Source: Chromatium okenii
GTDB taxonomy: Bacteria > Pseudomonadota > Gammaproteobacteria > Chromatiales > Chromatiaceae
Length of the DNA stretch: 59,652 nt
Reading direction: 5' to 3'
NCBI RefSeq assembly: GCF_016583745.1
Contig: NZ_NRRQ01000018.1
Coordinates: 1 to 59,652 of the forward strand
Shown: positions 38,086 to 46,875 of the stretch, piece after piece
Layout: the number at the start of each line of letters is the position of its first letter
How positions within the stretch are numbered: position 1 is the first letter of the stretch
Program-made: the position numbers and the translations under genes
Notes under the pieces: model-generated
The model's input: the letters and a program-made list of their open reading frames with translations, nothing else
Database searches by the model: none
Told to the model about the DNA's origin: nothing

Positions 38086-39275
38086 TGTCCACGCTGTCCG
38101 CCCTCACCACCCAACTCGCCGCCCTTGAAACGGCGCATCTGTACCGCCGCCGCCGGGTGCAGGACGCGCCAGCACAACCGCACGGCAACAGTGACGGACG
38201 CGCCGTGCTCAACTTTTGCAGCAACGACTATCTCGGACTTGCCAATCATCCCGACCTCATCGCCGCATTACAGCTCGGCGCAGCGCGGTGGGGCGTCGGC
38301 AGCGGAGCCGCGCATCTGGTCAGCGGTCACACCAGCGCCCATCACGCGCTAGAAACGGAGCTGGCAGCCTTCACCGGCTACGAGCGGGCGCTATTATTTT
38401 CAACCGGTTACATGGCCAATCTCGGCATCCTCACTGCGCTGACGCAGCGCGGCGACCGCATCGCTGCCGACCGTCTCAATCACGCCTCCTTGTTGGATGG
38501 GGCGCAGCTCGCGCAGGCAACCTTGCGCCGTTATCCCCACGCCGACCTCACCATCCTGCGCCAGCGCCTGCTGACCGAACCGCCGCCGCGCCTGATCGCC
38601 ACCGATGGCGTATTCAGCATGGACGGCGATCTCGCGCCTCTGCCTGCGCTCATGGAGCTGGCGCAGGACGCGGGCGCGTGGGTGGTGATTGATGATGCGC
38701 ACGCGCTGGGCGTGGTGGGAACCGGCGGGCGCGGCTCGCTGGCACAGTTTGGAATGCGCCCAGCAGCAACGACGATCTTGATGGGCACCTTGGGCAAGGC
38801 GTTTGGCACCTTTGGCGCATTCGTCGCCGGTGCTGATGCAGTGATTGAGACGCTGATTCAACGCGCCCGCAGTTACATTTACACCACCGCCATGCCGCCG
38901 GCGCTGGCAGAAGCCACCCGCGTGAGCTTGCGCTTGGCAATGCAAGAAGACTGGCGACGGGAACAGTTACGCGCCCTGATTGCGCAATTTCGACACGGCG
39001 CGACGCAGTTGGGATTGCCGCTGGCCGATTCGGTGACGCCGATTCAGCCGTTGCTGGTGGGCAGCAGTGAGCTGGCGCTGGCGTGGAGTCAAGCCCTTGA
39101 ACAAGCGGGGATTTTTGTCAGCGCCATTCGCCCACCAACGGTGCCGGTCGGCACTGCTCGCCTGCGCATCACGCTGTCGGCGGCGCACAGCCCCGCTGAT
39201 GTGAATCGCTTGCTGGAGGTGTTGGGCGCACAATTTGCGCAGCGCCACCGTGAGGGTGCTGCGCCTGAGAAGTGA
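38085..39275 (+). CDS. bioF: 8-amino-7-oxononanoate synthase
   Basis: 396 residues. A PLP enzyme joining pimeloyl-ACP/CoA and alanine in biotin synthesis. Seen: FCSNDYLGLANHP, GVGSGAAHLVSGHTSAHHALE, GVFSMDGDLAPLPAL, VIDDAHALGVVGTGGRG, and the PLP-lysine loop GTLGKAFGTFGAF. Coupled to rsmA; no other bio genes are in the window. Confidence 0.94.
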   Translation: MSTLSALTTQLAALETAHLYRRRRVQDAPAQPHGNSDGRAVLNFCSNDYLGLANHPDLIAALQLGAARWGVGSGAAHLVSGHTSAHHALETELAAFTGYERALLFSTGYMANLGILTALTQRGDRIAADRLNHASLLDGAQLAQATLRRYPHADLTILRQRLLTEPPPRLIATDGVFSMDGDLAPLPALMELAQDAGAWVVIDDAHALGVVGTGGRGSLAQFGMRPAATTILMGTLGKAFGTFGAFVAGADAVIETLIQRARSYIYTTAMPPALAEATRVSLRLAMQEDWRREQLRALIAQFRHGATQLGLPLADSVTPIQPLLVGSSELALAWSQALEQAGIFVSAIRPPTVPVGTARLRITLSAAHSPADVNRLLEVLGAQFAQRHREGAAPEK

Positions 39276-39459
39276 AATAATGCGATTTCAGAGGATGAAT
39301 GTGCGTTATGAAATACACAATTTTTTAATAAGCAGTTTGAGACGCGCAATAGCGCACTGAATTCCAAAAATGGTGCTGAAACAATCACACGTTGCCAGCG
39401 CCACCTTTACTATCAAACGCCAGCGCGGTGATTTGATATCAGCAATGGATAACATCACG

Positions 39460-40284
39460 ATGAAACAAAAAATTGGCGCAATTCAAATGGCAACCGGCCC
39501 CAATATCAACGCCAATCTCGGCGAGGCCGAGCGGCTGATTAAAGAGGCGGTTGAGAATGGGGCGAAATTGGTGGTCTTGCCGGAAAATTTCGCCTTTATG
39601 GGGCAAAAAGATCAGGATCAACTCGCGCTGCGTGAGAGCGATGGCAACGGCCCGTTGCAGGCATTTTTAGCGCGGGTTGCCAAACAACAGCGCATCTGGC
39701 TGGTGGGCGGCACCATTCCGATGGTGGCCAACGATCCGCAAAAAGCCCGCGCTGCGTGTTTGGTTTACAACGATCAGGGCGAGCGCGTCGCCCGTTATGA
39801 CAAGGTGCATTTGTTTGATGTGACGCTGCCGGGCGCAGACGAGCGGTATCACGAATCGGCAACCATCGAAAATGGCACGCAAACGCTGGTGCTTGATAGC
39901 CCGTTTGGGCGGCTGGGCGTCGTCGTTTGTTATGACCTGCGCTTCCCCGAATTATTTCGCACCTTGCTGGATCAGGGCGTCGAAGTGGTGGCGATTCCGG
40001 CCGCGTTCACTGCGATCACCGGCAAGGCGCATTGGGAAACCTTGGTGCGGGCGCGAGCGATTGAAAATCTCGCGTATGTGGTCGCGGCCGCGCAGGGCGG
40101 ATTTCATCTCAACGGGCGCGAAACGCACGGTCACAGCATGATTGTTGATCCGTGGGGCACGGTGCTCGCGCAGGTGCCACGCGGTCGCGGTTTTATTTGC
40201 AGCGCCATTGATCGTGAATATCAGGAATCCATTCGCCGCAATTTCCCCACCATTCACCATCGCCGCTTAAATTGTCATTTTTAA
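39460..40284 (+). CDS. Carbon-nitrogen hydrolase (nitrilase superfamily, Nit-type amidase)
   Basis: 274 residues from ATG 39460; ATG 39445 is possible. The catalytic triad is visible: Glu in VVLPENFAFMG, Lys in YDKVHLFDV, Cys in VVCYDLRFPELFR. The layout is that of Nit1/Nit2-like omega-amidases that clear deaminated glutathione or related amides. The 184-bp gap after bioF shows no other feature. The 3' end overlaps the convergent transporter by 4 bases. Confidence 0.92.
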   Translation: MKQKIGAIQMATGPNINANLGEAERLIKEAVENGAKLVVLPENFAFMGQKDQDQLALRESDGNGPLQAFLARVAKQQRIWLVGGTIPMVANDPQKARAACLVYNDQGERVARYDKVHLFDVTLPGADERYHESATIENGTQTLVLDSPFGRLGVVVCYDLRFPELFRTLLDQGVEVVAIPAAFTAITGKAHWETLVRARAIENLAYVVAAAQGGFHLNGRETHGHSMIVDPWGTVLAQVPRGRGFICSAIDREYQESIRRNFPTIHHRRLNCHF

Positions 40285-41471
40285 GCGCGTGATGTGCGGC
40301 GCAAATCTGGCAACCACACGGCAATAATCCCAAGTAAAGGCAGGAATGAACACAGGTGATACACCGTTTCAATACCCCAATGATCGGCGACCTGCCCTAA
40401 AATCGCTGCGCCAATTCCCGCCAAGCCGAATGCAAAGCCAAAAAATAGACCTGAGATCATGCCCACACGCCCCGGAATTAACTCTTGGGCATATACGACA
40501 ATAGCGGGAAATGCAGACGCCAATAGAAAGCCAATGATGATGGTTAAAGCTGCCGACATTTCTAAACTCACATACGGCAATGCTAAAGTGAAAGGCGCAA
40601 CTCCTAAAATGGACGCCCAAATCACTTGTCGGCGACCAATGCGGTCGCCAATGGGGCCACCTAACAGCGTACCGGCAGCGACTGCAAAGAAGAAATAAAA
40701 TAGATGATATTGGGCAGTTTGGGTGGTGATGCCGTAATGCGTCATCAAATAAAACAGTAAATAACTGCTGATGCTGGCGAAATAGAAAAACTTGGAAAAC
40801 ATCAGCCCCAATAACACCAAGACCGTTTGCACAATTTGGCGCTGCGGCAGCGGCGCAGCAGCGGTGGCTGCCGCTGGGTGCGGACGTTGCTGCTGCTGGC
40901 GATACCAGCGCCCAACGCCAGTTAAAACCACCATCGCCAGTAAAGCGATCAATGAAAACAAGGCGATACTGCGTTGACCGTGCGGCAAAACGATGGCGGC
41001 AGCGAGGAGCGGCCCCAGTGCTGCGCCGGTGTTGCCGCCGACTTGAAAGATTGACTGCGCCAGCCCGTGTTGTCCGCCTGATGCCATGCGTGCGACCCGT
41101 GAGGCTTCAGGATGAAAGACCGCTGAACCGGTGCCAACCATTGCTGCTGCAACTAATAACATGGGAAAGCTACTGGCAAATGACAGAGTAATTAACCCTA
41201 AAAAGGTGCAGCCCATGCCGGCAGCGAGTGAAAACGGTAAAGGATGCCGGTCGGTGTATAAACCCACTAAAGGCTGCAACAGTGAGGCGGTGAATTGAAA
41301 CGCCAAAGTGATTAAACCGATTTGCGCAAAATTGAGCTGAAATGCGGTTTTGAACAGCGGATAAATTGCAATCATTAACGATTGCATGGTGTCATTTAAT
41401 AAGTGGGCAAAACTAATGGCACCGAGAATGCCAAAAGCAGTGGTTTTGGTGGTGGTCGCAGAGACGGGCAT
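40281..41471 (-). CDS. MFS exporter, fosmidomycin-resistance (Fsr) type
   Basis: 396 residues with about 12 membrane segments. The N-terminus ISFAHLLNDTMQSLMIAIYPL and LVGLYTDRHPLPFSLAAGMG, then EASRVARMASGGQHGLAQSIFQVGGN, match Fsr-family efflux pumps. Inner membrane; substrate unknown. ATG 41471 is used; a TTG seven codons earlier is possible. Confidence 0.88.
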   Translation of the reverse strand: MPVSATTTKTTAFGILGAISFAHLLNDTMQSLMIAIYPLFKTAFQLNFAQIGLITLAFQFTASLLQPLVGLYTDRHPLPFSLAAGMGCTFLGLITLSFASSFPMLLVAAAMVGTGSAVFHPEASRVARMASGGQHGLAQSIFQVGGNTGAALGPLLAAAIVLPHGQRSIALFSLIALLAMVVLTGVGRWYRQQQQRPHPAAATAAAPLPQRQIVQTVLVLLGLMFSKFFYFASISSYLLFYLMTHYGITTQTAQYHLFYFFFAVAAGTLLGGPIGDRIGRRQVIWASILGVAPFTLALPYVSLEMSAALTIIIGFLLASAFPAIVVYAQELIPGRVGMISGLFFGFAFGLAGIGAAILGQVADHWGIETVYHLCSFLPLLGIIAVWLPDLRRTSRA

Positions 41472-41562
41472 GTTCAATTCATTCACGGGCAAGTTGTGGA
41501 AATGATGGGCGCTTGTCGGCAGATAATAGCGTCAAATTGGTCAATCACGGAGCAAGGGTGCG

Positions 41563-42099
41563 ATGAACAAATTAACCGCTGGTTTCAAACGCTCCGCGTG
41601 GCTGAGTCAATTCAGTGGCGGGGTGGTATTTGTCTTGGTCAGTCTGTTGCCTATTCTGTTGGTGCGCTTTTTTAATCCCAGTGATAATCCCAATCCGCAG
41701 CCGGTGGCGACAGTGAGTGCGGCGGGAACGTTGCAGGTGATATTAAAACCGAATCAGGTCGATCAATTCGTCACCGGCGGCACCATCAATGGCGAGCCGG
41801 TGGAGTTTTTAATTGATACCGGTTCGGTGGATGTGGCGTTATCGCACGCGCTGGCGCAGCGGCTGCGGCTGGTGCTGTTGCCCGGCGGGGTCAGTATGAC
41901 GGGCAATGGCAACGTGGAACATTGGACGGCGTGGCTGGAGCACGTGAACGTCGGCGGTTTTGTTGCCGCGCAGGTCAAGGCAACGGTGTTGCCCAATTTG
42001 CCCGGCGAGCGGGTGTTATTGGGCATGTCGTATCTCAAGCATTTGGAGCTGACGCTGGCCGCTGGCGAGTTGACGCTGCGCCCGGCTAGTCGTCGTTAA
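41563..42099 (+). CDS. Retropepsin-like aspartic protease, membrane-anchored
   Basis: 178 residues. One N-terminal membrane helix (GGVVFVLVSLLPILLVRFF), then a periplasmic clan AA domain with the catalytic motif FLIDTGSVDVALS and the later GERVLLGMSYLKHLEL, as in the TIGR02281 family. Single-domain retropepsins act as dimers. Target unknown. The 3' end overlaps the DUF3422 gene by 14 bases, tail to tail. Confidence 0.88.
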   Translation: MNKLTAGFKRSAWLSQFSGGVVFVLVSLLPILLVRFFNPSDNPNPQPVATVSAAGTLQVILKPNQVDQFVTGGTINGEPVEFLIDTGSVDVALSHALAQRLRLVLLPGGVSMTGNGNVEHWTAWLEHVNVGGFVAAQVKATVLPNLPGERVLLGMSYLKHLELTLAAGELTLRPASRR

Positions 42100-43390
42100 G
42101 GTCATCATTGAGCAAGCGTTCTTTCATGCGCCGAATGCTAAACCATGCCAAGCCGACGATCACCGGTGCCATTAAGCCGGTGGCGTAGGTGGCATGAATC
42201 GGGACGCCGTGCGCTTCTAAACCTTTGAGTAAATAGCCAATTAAGCCGACGCCGTAATAGCCGATGGCGATGACGGATAAGCCTTCCACCGTTTCTTGCA
42301 AGCGCAGTTGCAATTGCGCCCGCCGATTCATTGATTCCAATAAGCCGCGATTTTGCTCTTGCAGCCGCACTTCCACCCGCGCTCGCAGCAAGCTGGTGAG
42401 TCGCGCTGCGCGTTCGGCGAGACCTTGCTGGCGCTTGGCCGTTGAGCTGCAAGTGGCAATCGCTGGCGCGAGGCGGGCATCAAGAAATTCGCTGAACGTT
42501 TGCAGACCTTCGATGCGCTTTTGCCGCAATTGGTCGAGGCGTTGCACGACGACGCTGTAATACGCCCGCGAGCCTTCAAAGCGGGAACTGGTTCGCGCTG
42601 CGACCGCTTCGATCTCGGCTGCCAGCGTGGTCAATTCCGCCAACAATTCCGCATCAGGAACGCCGTGCCCCAGCGCCTCGTCAGTCATCCGCGCTGCGAC
42701 GCCGACCAGTCGCCGATCTGCCTGCGCCAGCGTGAGATTGGCTTCTCGCGCTTCCGGCAAGCCCAGAAGCGCCATCGCACGATAGGCGTTGATTTCCAAA
42801 AAGCGTTTCACCAGCCGCCCGGCTTGATTGGGCGACAAGCCTTGATCGCGCAATAACATCCGCGAGACGCCGTCGGGATGAATCCGCAAATCTGACCACG
42901 CCCGCGCTGCGCCACCGACGACTTCGGAGCCGATCAGGGTGTTCTCGGCGAATAACGCGCTCAATTCTTCCGCGCTGCGTTCGGGCTGCGTCGCGGCATC
43001 CAGCGCCAGCGCCACCACCGTCACCGCTTCGCCCGGCAGCTCGCGCAACCAATCGGGCGGCAGCTCGGCGAGCACGGGCGGATCAAATGGATGGTCATAC
43101 GCGCCGACTTTGCTGAAGGTGTAGGTCACAAATTCGGTGTGGCGTTCCCAGCGCATTTGAATATCGCCGAGCCGTGCAAAATAATGTTGATCGAGCGTTG
43201 CTGGCTGCGGCAAGCCGTAATGCGCCAGCAATTTATTGAGATGGGTTTGATTGCGCCCGCTGCCTTTTTCGCCGCACAGCATCGCCACATGCGACACCCG
43301 CGCTGGCGCAGTCAGCGGTTCATAGGTGCGGGCGTGTAATTCGGCCACGCCCTGATGGCGCAAAGGATGTTCTTTGAACGGTAATATCAT
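42086..43390 (-). CDS. DUF3422 family membrane-anchored protein
   Basis: 434 residues from ATG 43390 (MILPFKEHPLRHQGVAELHA). Mostly helical with long charged helices, and two hydrophobic segments close to the C-terminus (VIAIGYYGVGLIGYLLKGL; ATGLMAPVIVGLAWFSI), a layout typical of DUF3422. Function unknown. The frame is open upstream to 43588, but that part is repeat-derived and not family-like. Confidence 0.85.
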   Translation of the reverse strand: MILPFKEHPLRHQGVAELHARTYEPLTAPARVSHVAMLCGEKGSGRNQTHLNKLLAHYGLPQPATLDQHYFARLGDIQMRWERHTEFVTYTFSKVGAYDHPFDPPVLAELPPDWLRELPGEAVTVVALALDAATQPERSAEELSALFAENTLIGSEVVGGAARAWSDLRIHPDGVSRMLLRDQGLSPNQAGRLVKRFLEINAYRAMALLGLPEAREANLTLAQADRRLVGVAARMTDEALGHGVPDAELLAELTTLAAEIEAVAARTSSRFEGSRAYYSVVVQRLDQLRQKRIEGLQTFSEFLDARLAPAIATCSSTAKRQQGLAERAARLTSLLRARVEVRLQEQNRGLLESMNRRAQLQLRLQETVEGLSVIAIGYYGVGLIGYLLKGLEAHGVPIHATYATGLMAPVIVGLAWFSIRRMKERLLNDDLNDD

Positions 43391-43412
43391 GGCACACTCG
43401 CTTTTTAATAAG

Positions 43413-43441
43413 TTGTCAGTTGTCGGTTTGCAGTTGTCAGT
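43413..43441. repeat. TGACAAC-type repeat upstream of the DUF3422 gene
   Basis: TTGTCAGTTGTCGGT followed by TTGCAGTTGTCAGT, inverse orientation of the heptamer. It lies 22 bases upstream of the start codon, within the likely 5' UTR. Confidence 0.75.
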
Positions 43442-43535
43442 AAAGCGCATTAAAAATGAGTGGTTATTTTTTAATCTGGTGATTAAAAAAAAGTGACAAC
43501 AGTTCAGCAATTTTTTTAGGTTTTTAACTGTCAAC

Positions 43536-45062
43536 TCAAGTCGCTCCACCAGCCCCGCGATCCAAACGCCGATAACCAATCGCTTCACTCAAATGCGTCA
43601 GCGTGATTGCGGGCGTGGCGTGAAGATCGGCGATGGTGCGGGCAACTTTCAAAATGCGGTGATACGCCCGCGCTGACAGCGCCAGCCGCTGTAACGCCTG
43701 CTCCATCAAGCGCCGTCCGGCGTCATCTAACGCACAATCCCGCTCAATCTCCGTTGGGCCGAGCACGTTATTCGGCTTGCCAGCCCGGTGCTGTTGCCGT
43801 TCCCGCGCCGCCATCACTCGCGCTCGCACCTGCGCGGTCGTTTCCGTATCCAGCGGACGAGCGCCAGCCAGCCGCGCCACTTCTAAACGCGGCACCTCGA
43901 TGTGCATGTCAATCCGATCTAACAGCGGGCCGGAAATGCGGGCGCGATACCGCGCAATCTGGTCGGCAGAACAGTGGCAGCGTCCGCTGTGATCGCCCAA
44001 ATAGCCGCACGGACACGGATTCATCGCCGCAATCAACTGGAATCGCGCTGGAAATCGCGCCTGCCGCGCTGCGCGGGAAATGTCGATATGACCGGATTCC
44101 AGCGGCTCACGCAGCACTTCCAGCACTTTGCGGTCGTATTCCGGCAATTCGTCTAAAAACAACACGCCTTGATGCGCCAGCGAGATTTCGCCCGGACGCG
44201 GATTGCTGCCGCCACCCACCAGCGCCGCGCCCGACGCAGTGTGATGCGGCGACCGAAACGGACGCTCGCGCCAGCAGCTCGGATCAAACAAATCGCGGTC
44301 GCTCACCGAGCGAATTGATGCCGTTTCCAACGCTTCATCTTCCGTCAACGGCGGCAGCAAGCCCGGCAAGCGATTGGCTAACATGGATTTTCCCGTGCCG
44401 GGCGGACCAATCAACAGCAGGCTGTGCGCCCCGGCAGCGGCGATTTCCAAAGCGCGTTTGGCGTGTTCTTGCCCGCGCACTTCCGCCAATTCGGGATAAC
44501 TCGGCTCCACCTGACGCGGCGAGTGCTCCGGCATGAATTCGGGCAGTTGCTGTTGACCGTTGAGATGGGCGCAAACCTCGCTGAGATGTCCGGCAGGACG
44601 CAGCACCAAACCGTTGACCAGCGCGGCTTCAGCGGCATTAGCGTGCGGCAAAATTAATTCTCGTCCCGCAGCACGCGCTGCCAGCGCCACCGGCAACACG
44701 CCGTTGACCGGACGCAGTGCGCCAGATAACGCTAATTCACCAATGAATTCATACCGCTGCAACGCAGTCGTGACGATTTGATCTGACGCGCCGAGAATGC
44801 CGAGCGCAATCGGTAAATCAAACCGTCCGCCTTCTTTCGGCAGATCGGCAGGCGCGAGATTGATGGTGACGCGCCCGTCGGGAAAGCGAAAACGACCGTT
44901 GAGCAGCGCCCCGCGCACACGATCTTTGCTTTCTCGCACCGCCATTTCCGGCAGCCCGACCATCGACAGTGACGGCAGTCCGTTGGCGAGATGAACTTCC
45001 ACCGTGACTGCTGGCGCGTGAATGCCAACGCGAGCGCGGCTGTACAGGGTACACAGTGCCAC
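43536..45062 (-). CDS. comM: ComM/YifB AAA+ protein (Mg-chelatase-like)
   Basis: 508 residues from a GTG at 45062 (ALCTLYSRARVGIHAPAVTVE), matching family length (506). An N-terminal Lon-like domain (LPSLSMVGLPEMAVRESKDRV) is followed by the AAA+ core: Walker A GPPGTGKSM, Walker B VLFLDELPE, and a zinc-like loop NPCPCGYLGDHSGRCHC. ComM is a branch-migration helicase helping chromosomal integration in natural transformation. It follows ubiK by 13 bases. Confidence 0.93.
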   Translation of the reverse strand: MALCTLYSRARVGIHAPAVTVEVHLANGLPSLSMVGLPEMAVRESKDRVRGALLNGRFRFPDGRVTINLAPADLPKEGGRFDLPIALGILGASDQIVTTALQRYEFIGELALSGALRPVNGVLPVALAARAAGRELILPHANAAEAALVNGLVLRPAGHLSEVCAHLNGQQQLPEFMPEHSPRQVEPSYPELAEVRGQEHAKRALEIAAAGAHSLLLIGPPGTGKSMLANRLPGLLPPLTEDEALETASIRSVSDRDLFDPSCWRERPFRSPHHTASGAALVGGGSNPRPGEISLAHQGVLFLDELPEYDRKVLEVLREPLESGHIDISRAARQARFPARFQLIAAMNPCPCGYLGDHSGRCHCSADQIARYRARISGPLLDRIDMHIEVPRLEVARLAGARPLDTETTAQVRARVMAARERQQHRAGKPNNVLGPTEIERDCALDDAGRRLMEQALQRLALSARAYHRILKVARTIADLHATPAITLTHLSEAIGYRRLDRGAGGAT

Positions 45063-45075
45063 GAGTGCGCTGCGT

Positions 45076-45342
45076 TCAGTGGGCGCTGGGTTGTTTGGCA
45101 GCCAGCGCCCGTTCGAGCGCGGCGACCTGCGTTTCCAGCGCACTGACTTTGGCGCGAGTGCGGGCGAGAACGGCGGATTGCACCTCGAATTCCTCGCGGG
45201 TCACTAAATCCAGCCGCGCCAATCCAGACTCCAGCGAAGCGCGGAGATTGCGCTGCACGTCGTCTTGCAGCACTTGCAATCCTTTGGGCAACGCGGAGGA
45301 AAAGCGTTGCAATACATCATCAAACTGTTTGGGATCAAACAT
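45076..45342 (-). CDS. ubiK: Ubiquinone biosynthesis accessory factor UbiK
   Basis: 88 residues from ATG 45342 (FDPKQFDDVLQRFSSALP). The C-terminal half is a coiled coil (VQSAVLARTRAKVSALETQVAALERAL), as in the BMFP/YqiC family. UbiK associates with UbiJ for ubiquinone synthesis under oxygen. The neighbouring comM is a common arrangement. Confidence 0.9.
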   Translation of the reverse strand: MFDPKQFDDVLQRFSSALPKGLQVLQDDVQRNLRASLESGLARLDLVTREEFEVQSAVLARTRAKVSALETQVAALERALAAKQPSAH

Positions 45343-45418
45343 GGCAAAAGTCCTGAATAAAAGGATGAAAACGAGGAATGAGGTGGTTAAACGAGTGATC
45401 AGTTGGCGGTGATTTTTT

Positions 45419-45442
45419 ACTGACAACCGACAACTGACAACT
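45419..45442. repeat. TGACAAC-type repeat upstream of ubiK
   Basis: ACTGACAACCGACAACTGACAACT: three heptamers, the middle one varying at two bases. Apart from this repeat and the sigma-54-like site, the 380-bp gap between ubiK and the porin gene (45343-45722) shows nothing else recognisable. Confidence 0.75.
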
Positions 45443-45608
45443 CATTTAACTGCTGCAAAGTATAAGCCGCCCGCGCCCGCTCGCAGCGCCCTATTGCAGG
45501 GCAGCGTCAAATCAGGCGCGTCACCCAGCGAATCAAATTGGTGCGAATGCGACAATCAGGAGCGACACGGCAGGGCACAGTGTTTTGTTTTTGCCGCAGT
45601 TCATAAGT

Positions 45609-45624
45609 GGCATGTAATATGCTG
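45609..45624 (+). promoter_or_regulatory. Sigma-54-type promoter for the porin-glnK-amtB unit
   Basis: TGGCATGTAATATGCT has the obligatory GG-N10-GC spacing of -24/-12 promoters (GG at 45610-45611, GC at 45622-45623). It lies about 100 bases upstream of the porin start. Sigma-54 control by NtrC is the usual mode for glnK-amtB, which makes the match meaningful. No upstream NtrC sites were identified. Confidence 0.6.
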
Positions 45625-45722
45625 ACGACCTCGTGTCAACGCGGCTAACTGTTTTTATCCAAGCAGCGGTTAGTTCTCGTGTTTATTCATTGATTCGCTT
45701 GGACCATCTGAGGCTTTTTTAC

Positions 45723-46436
45723 ATGAAAGCAACACTCACCCGCGCCGCGTTGACGATGGGCGTATGCGCAACACTCGCCGGTCAATCCGCAGTTGCTGAA
45801 GACGGCGGTCCGCATACCGTCACCGCGAATTTTGGCGTGGTCAGCAATTACATCTGGCGCGGTCTCACCCAGACCGACAATCAACCAGCGGTGCAGGGCG
45901 GTTTGGATTACAGCCACGCCAGCGGTTTATATGCTGGCGCTTGGGTTTCAAATGTGGATTTCGGCGTTGGCGATGACACCAATTATGAAGTCGATTTGAA
46001 AACTGGCTTTGGTGGTGCGGTTAATGATGATTTGCGCTATGACGTGAATCTGCTTTATGTCGGTTATCCCGATATTGATGATGCCGATATGGCGGAATTG
46101 GGCGGCAGCGTCACCTACCAATTTTTAACTCTCGGTTTGAGTTATACCATCTATGGACAGGCCGATAACACAGAGCCTTATGACGTTGGCGATTTGTATT
46201 ACAACGGCGCGTTGAATTTCAATTTGATGTATAACCTCAAGCTGAATGTTCGCGCTGGTTATTACGATTTTGATGCGCCGCAGGTGGTTGATTATACCCA
46301 TTGGGGACTATCAGTGAGCCGCGATGCGGGCGACTTCGGAACCGTCAGTTTGAATTATGATCAGGTCGATGGTGATGAGCCAGATATGTATGATGAAGAC
46401 CCCAAAATCTGGATTGGTTGGAATAAAACGTTTTAG
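45723..46436 (+). CDS. TorF-family putative porin
   Basis: 237 residues. A signal peptide ending near GQSAVAED, then a beta-strand-rich protein: TANFGVVSNYIWRGLTQTDN, QPAVQGGLDYSHASGLYAG, and the C-terminal GLSVSRDAGDFGTVSLNYDQ ending in KIWIGWNKTF with the terminal Phe typical of outer-membrane proteins. Such proteins are often encoded just before glnK-amtB and may pass ammonium or amines through the outer membrane; that role is inferred from context. Confidence 0.85.
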   Translation: MKATLTRAALTMGVCATLAGQSAVAEDGGPHTVTANFGVVSNYIWRGLTQTDNQPAVQGGLDYSHASGLYAGAWVSNVDFGVGDDTNYEVDLKTGFGGAVNDDLRYDVNLLYVGYPDIDDADMAELGGSVTYQFLTLGLSYTIYGQADNTEPYDVGDLYYNGALNFNLMYNLKLNVRAGYYDFDAPQVVDYTHWGLSVSRDAGDFGTVSLNYDQVDGDEPDMYDEDPKIWIGWNKTF

Positions 46437-46471
46437 GGTTTAATTCTGCCAGTCACGACATCAACCCACTC

Positions 46472-46493
46472 ACCGGGGCGCAATTGCCCCGGT
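46472..46493 (+). promoter_or_regulatory. GC-rich hairpin between the porin gene and glnK
   Basis: ACCGGGGC-GCAATT-GCCCCGGT, a perfect 8-bp stem with a 6-base loop and no following T-run. It may stabilise or process the mRNA so that porin and glnK-amtB levels differ. Confidence 0.5.
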
Positions 46494-46498
46494 ATTGA

Positions 46499-46855
<357 letters not shown>

Positions 46856-46875
46856 CGACATCGCCGGAGGTTGTG

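Noticed and set aside
43607-44536. 309-codon plus-strand frame opposite comM
   Set aside because: Shadow of a GC-rich gene; composition is Arg/Pro/Ala without any fold signature.
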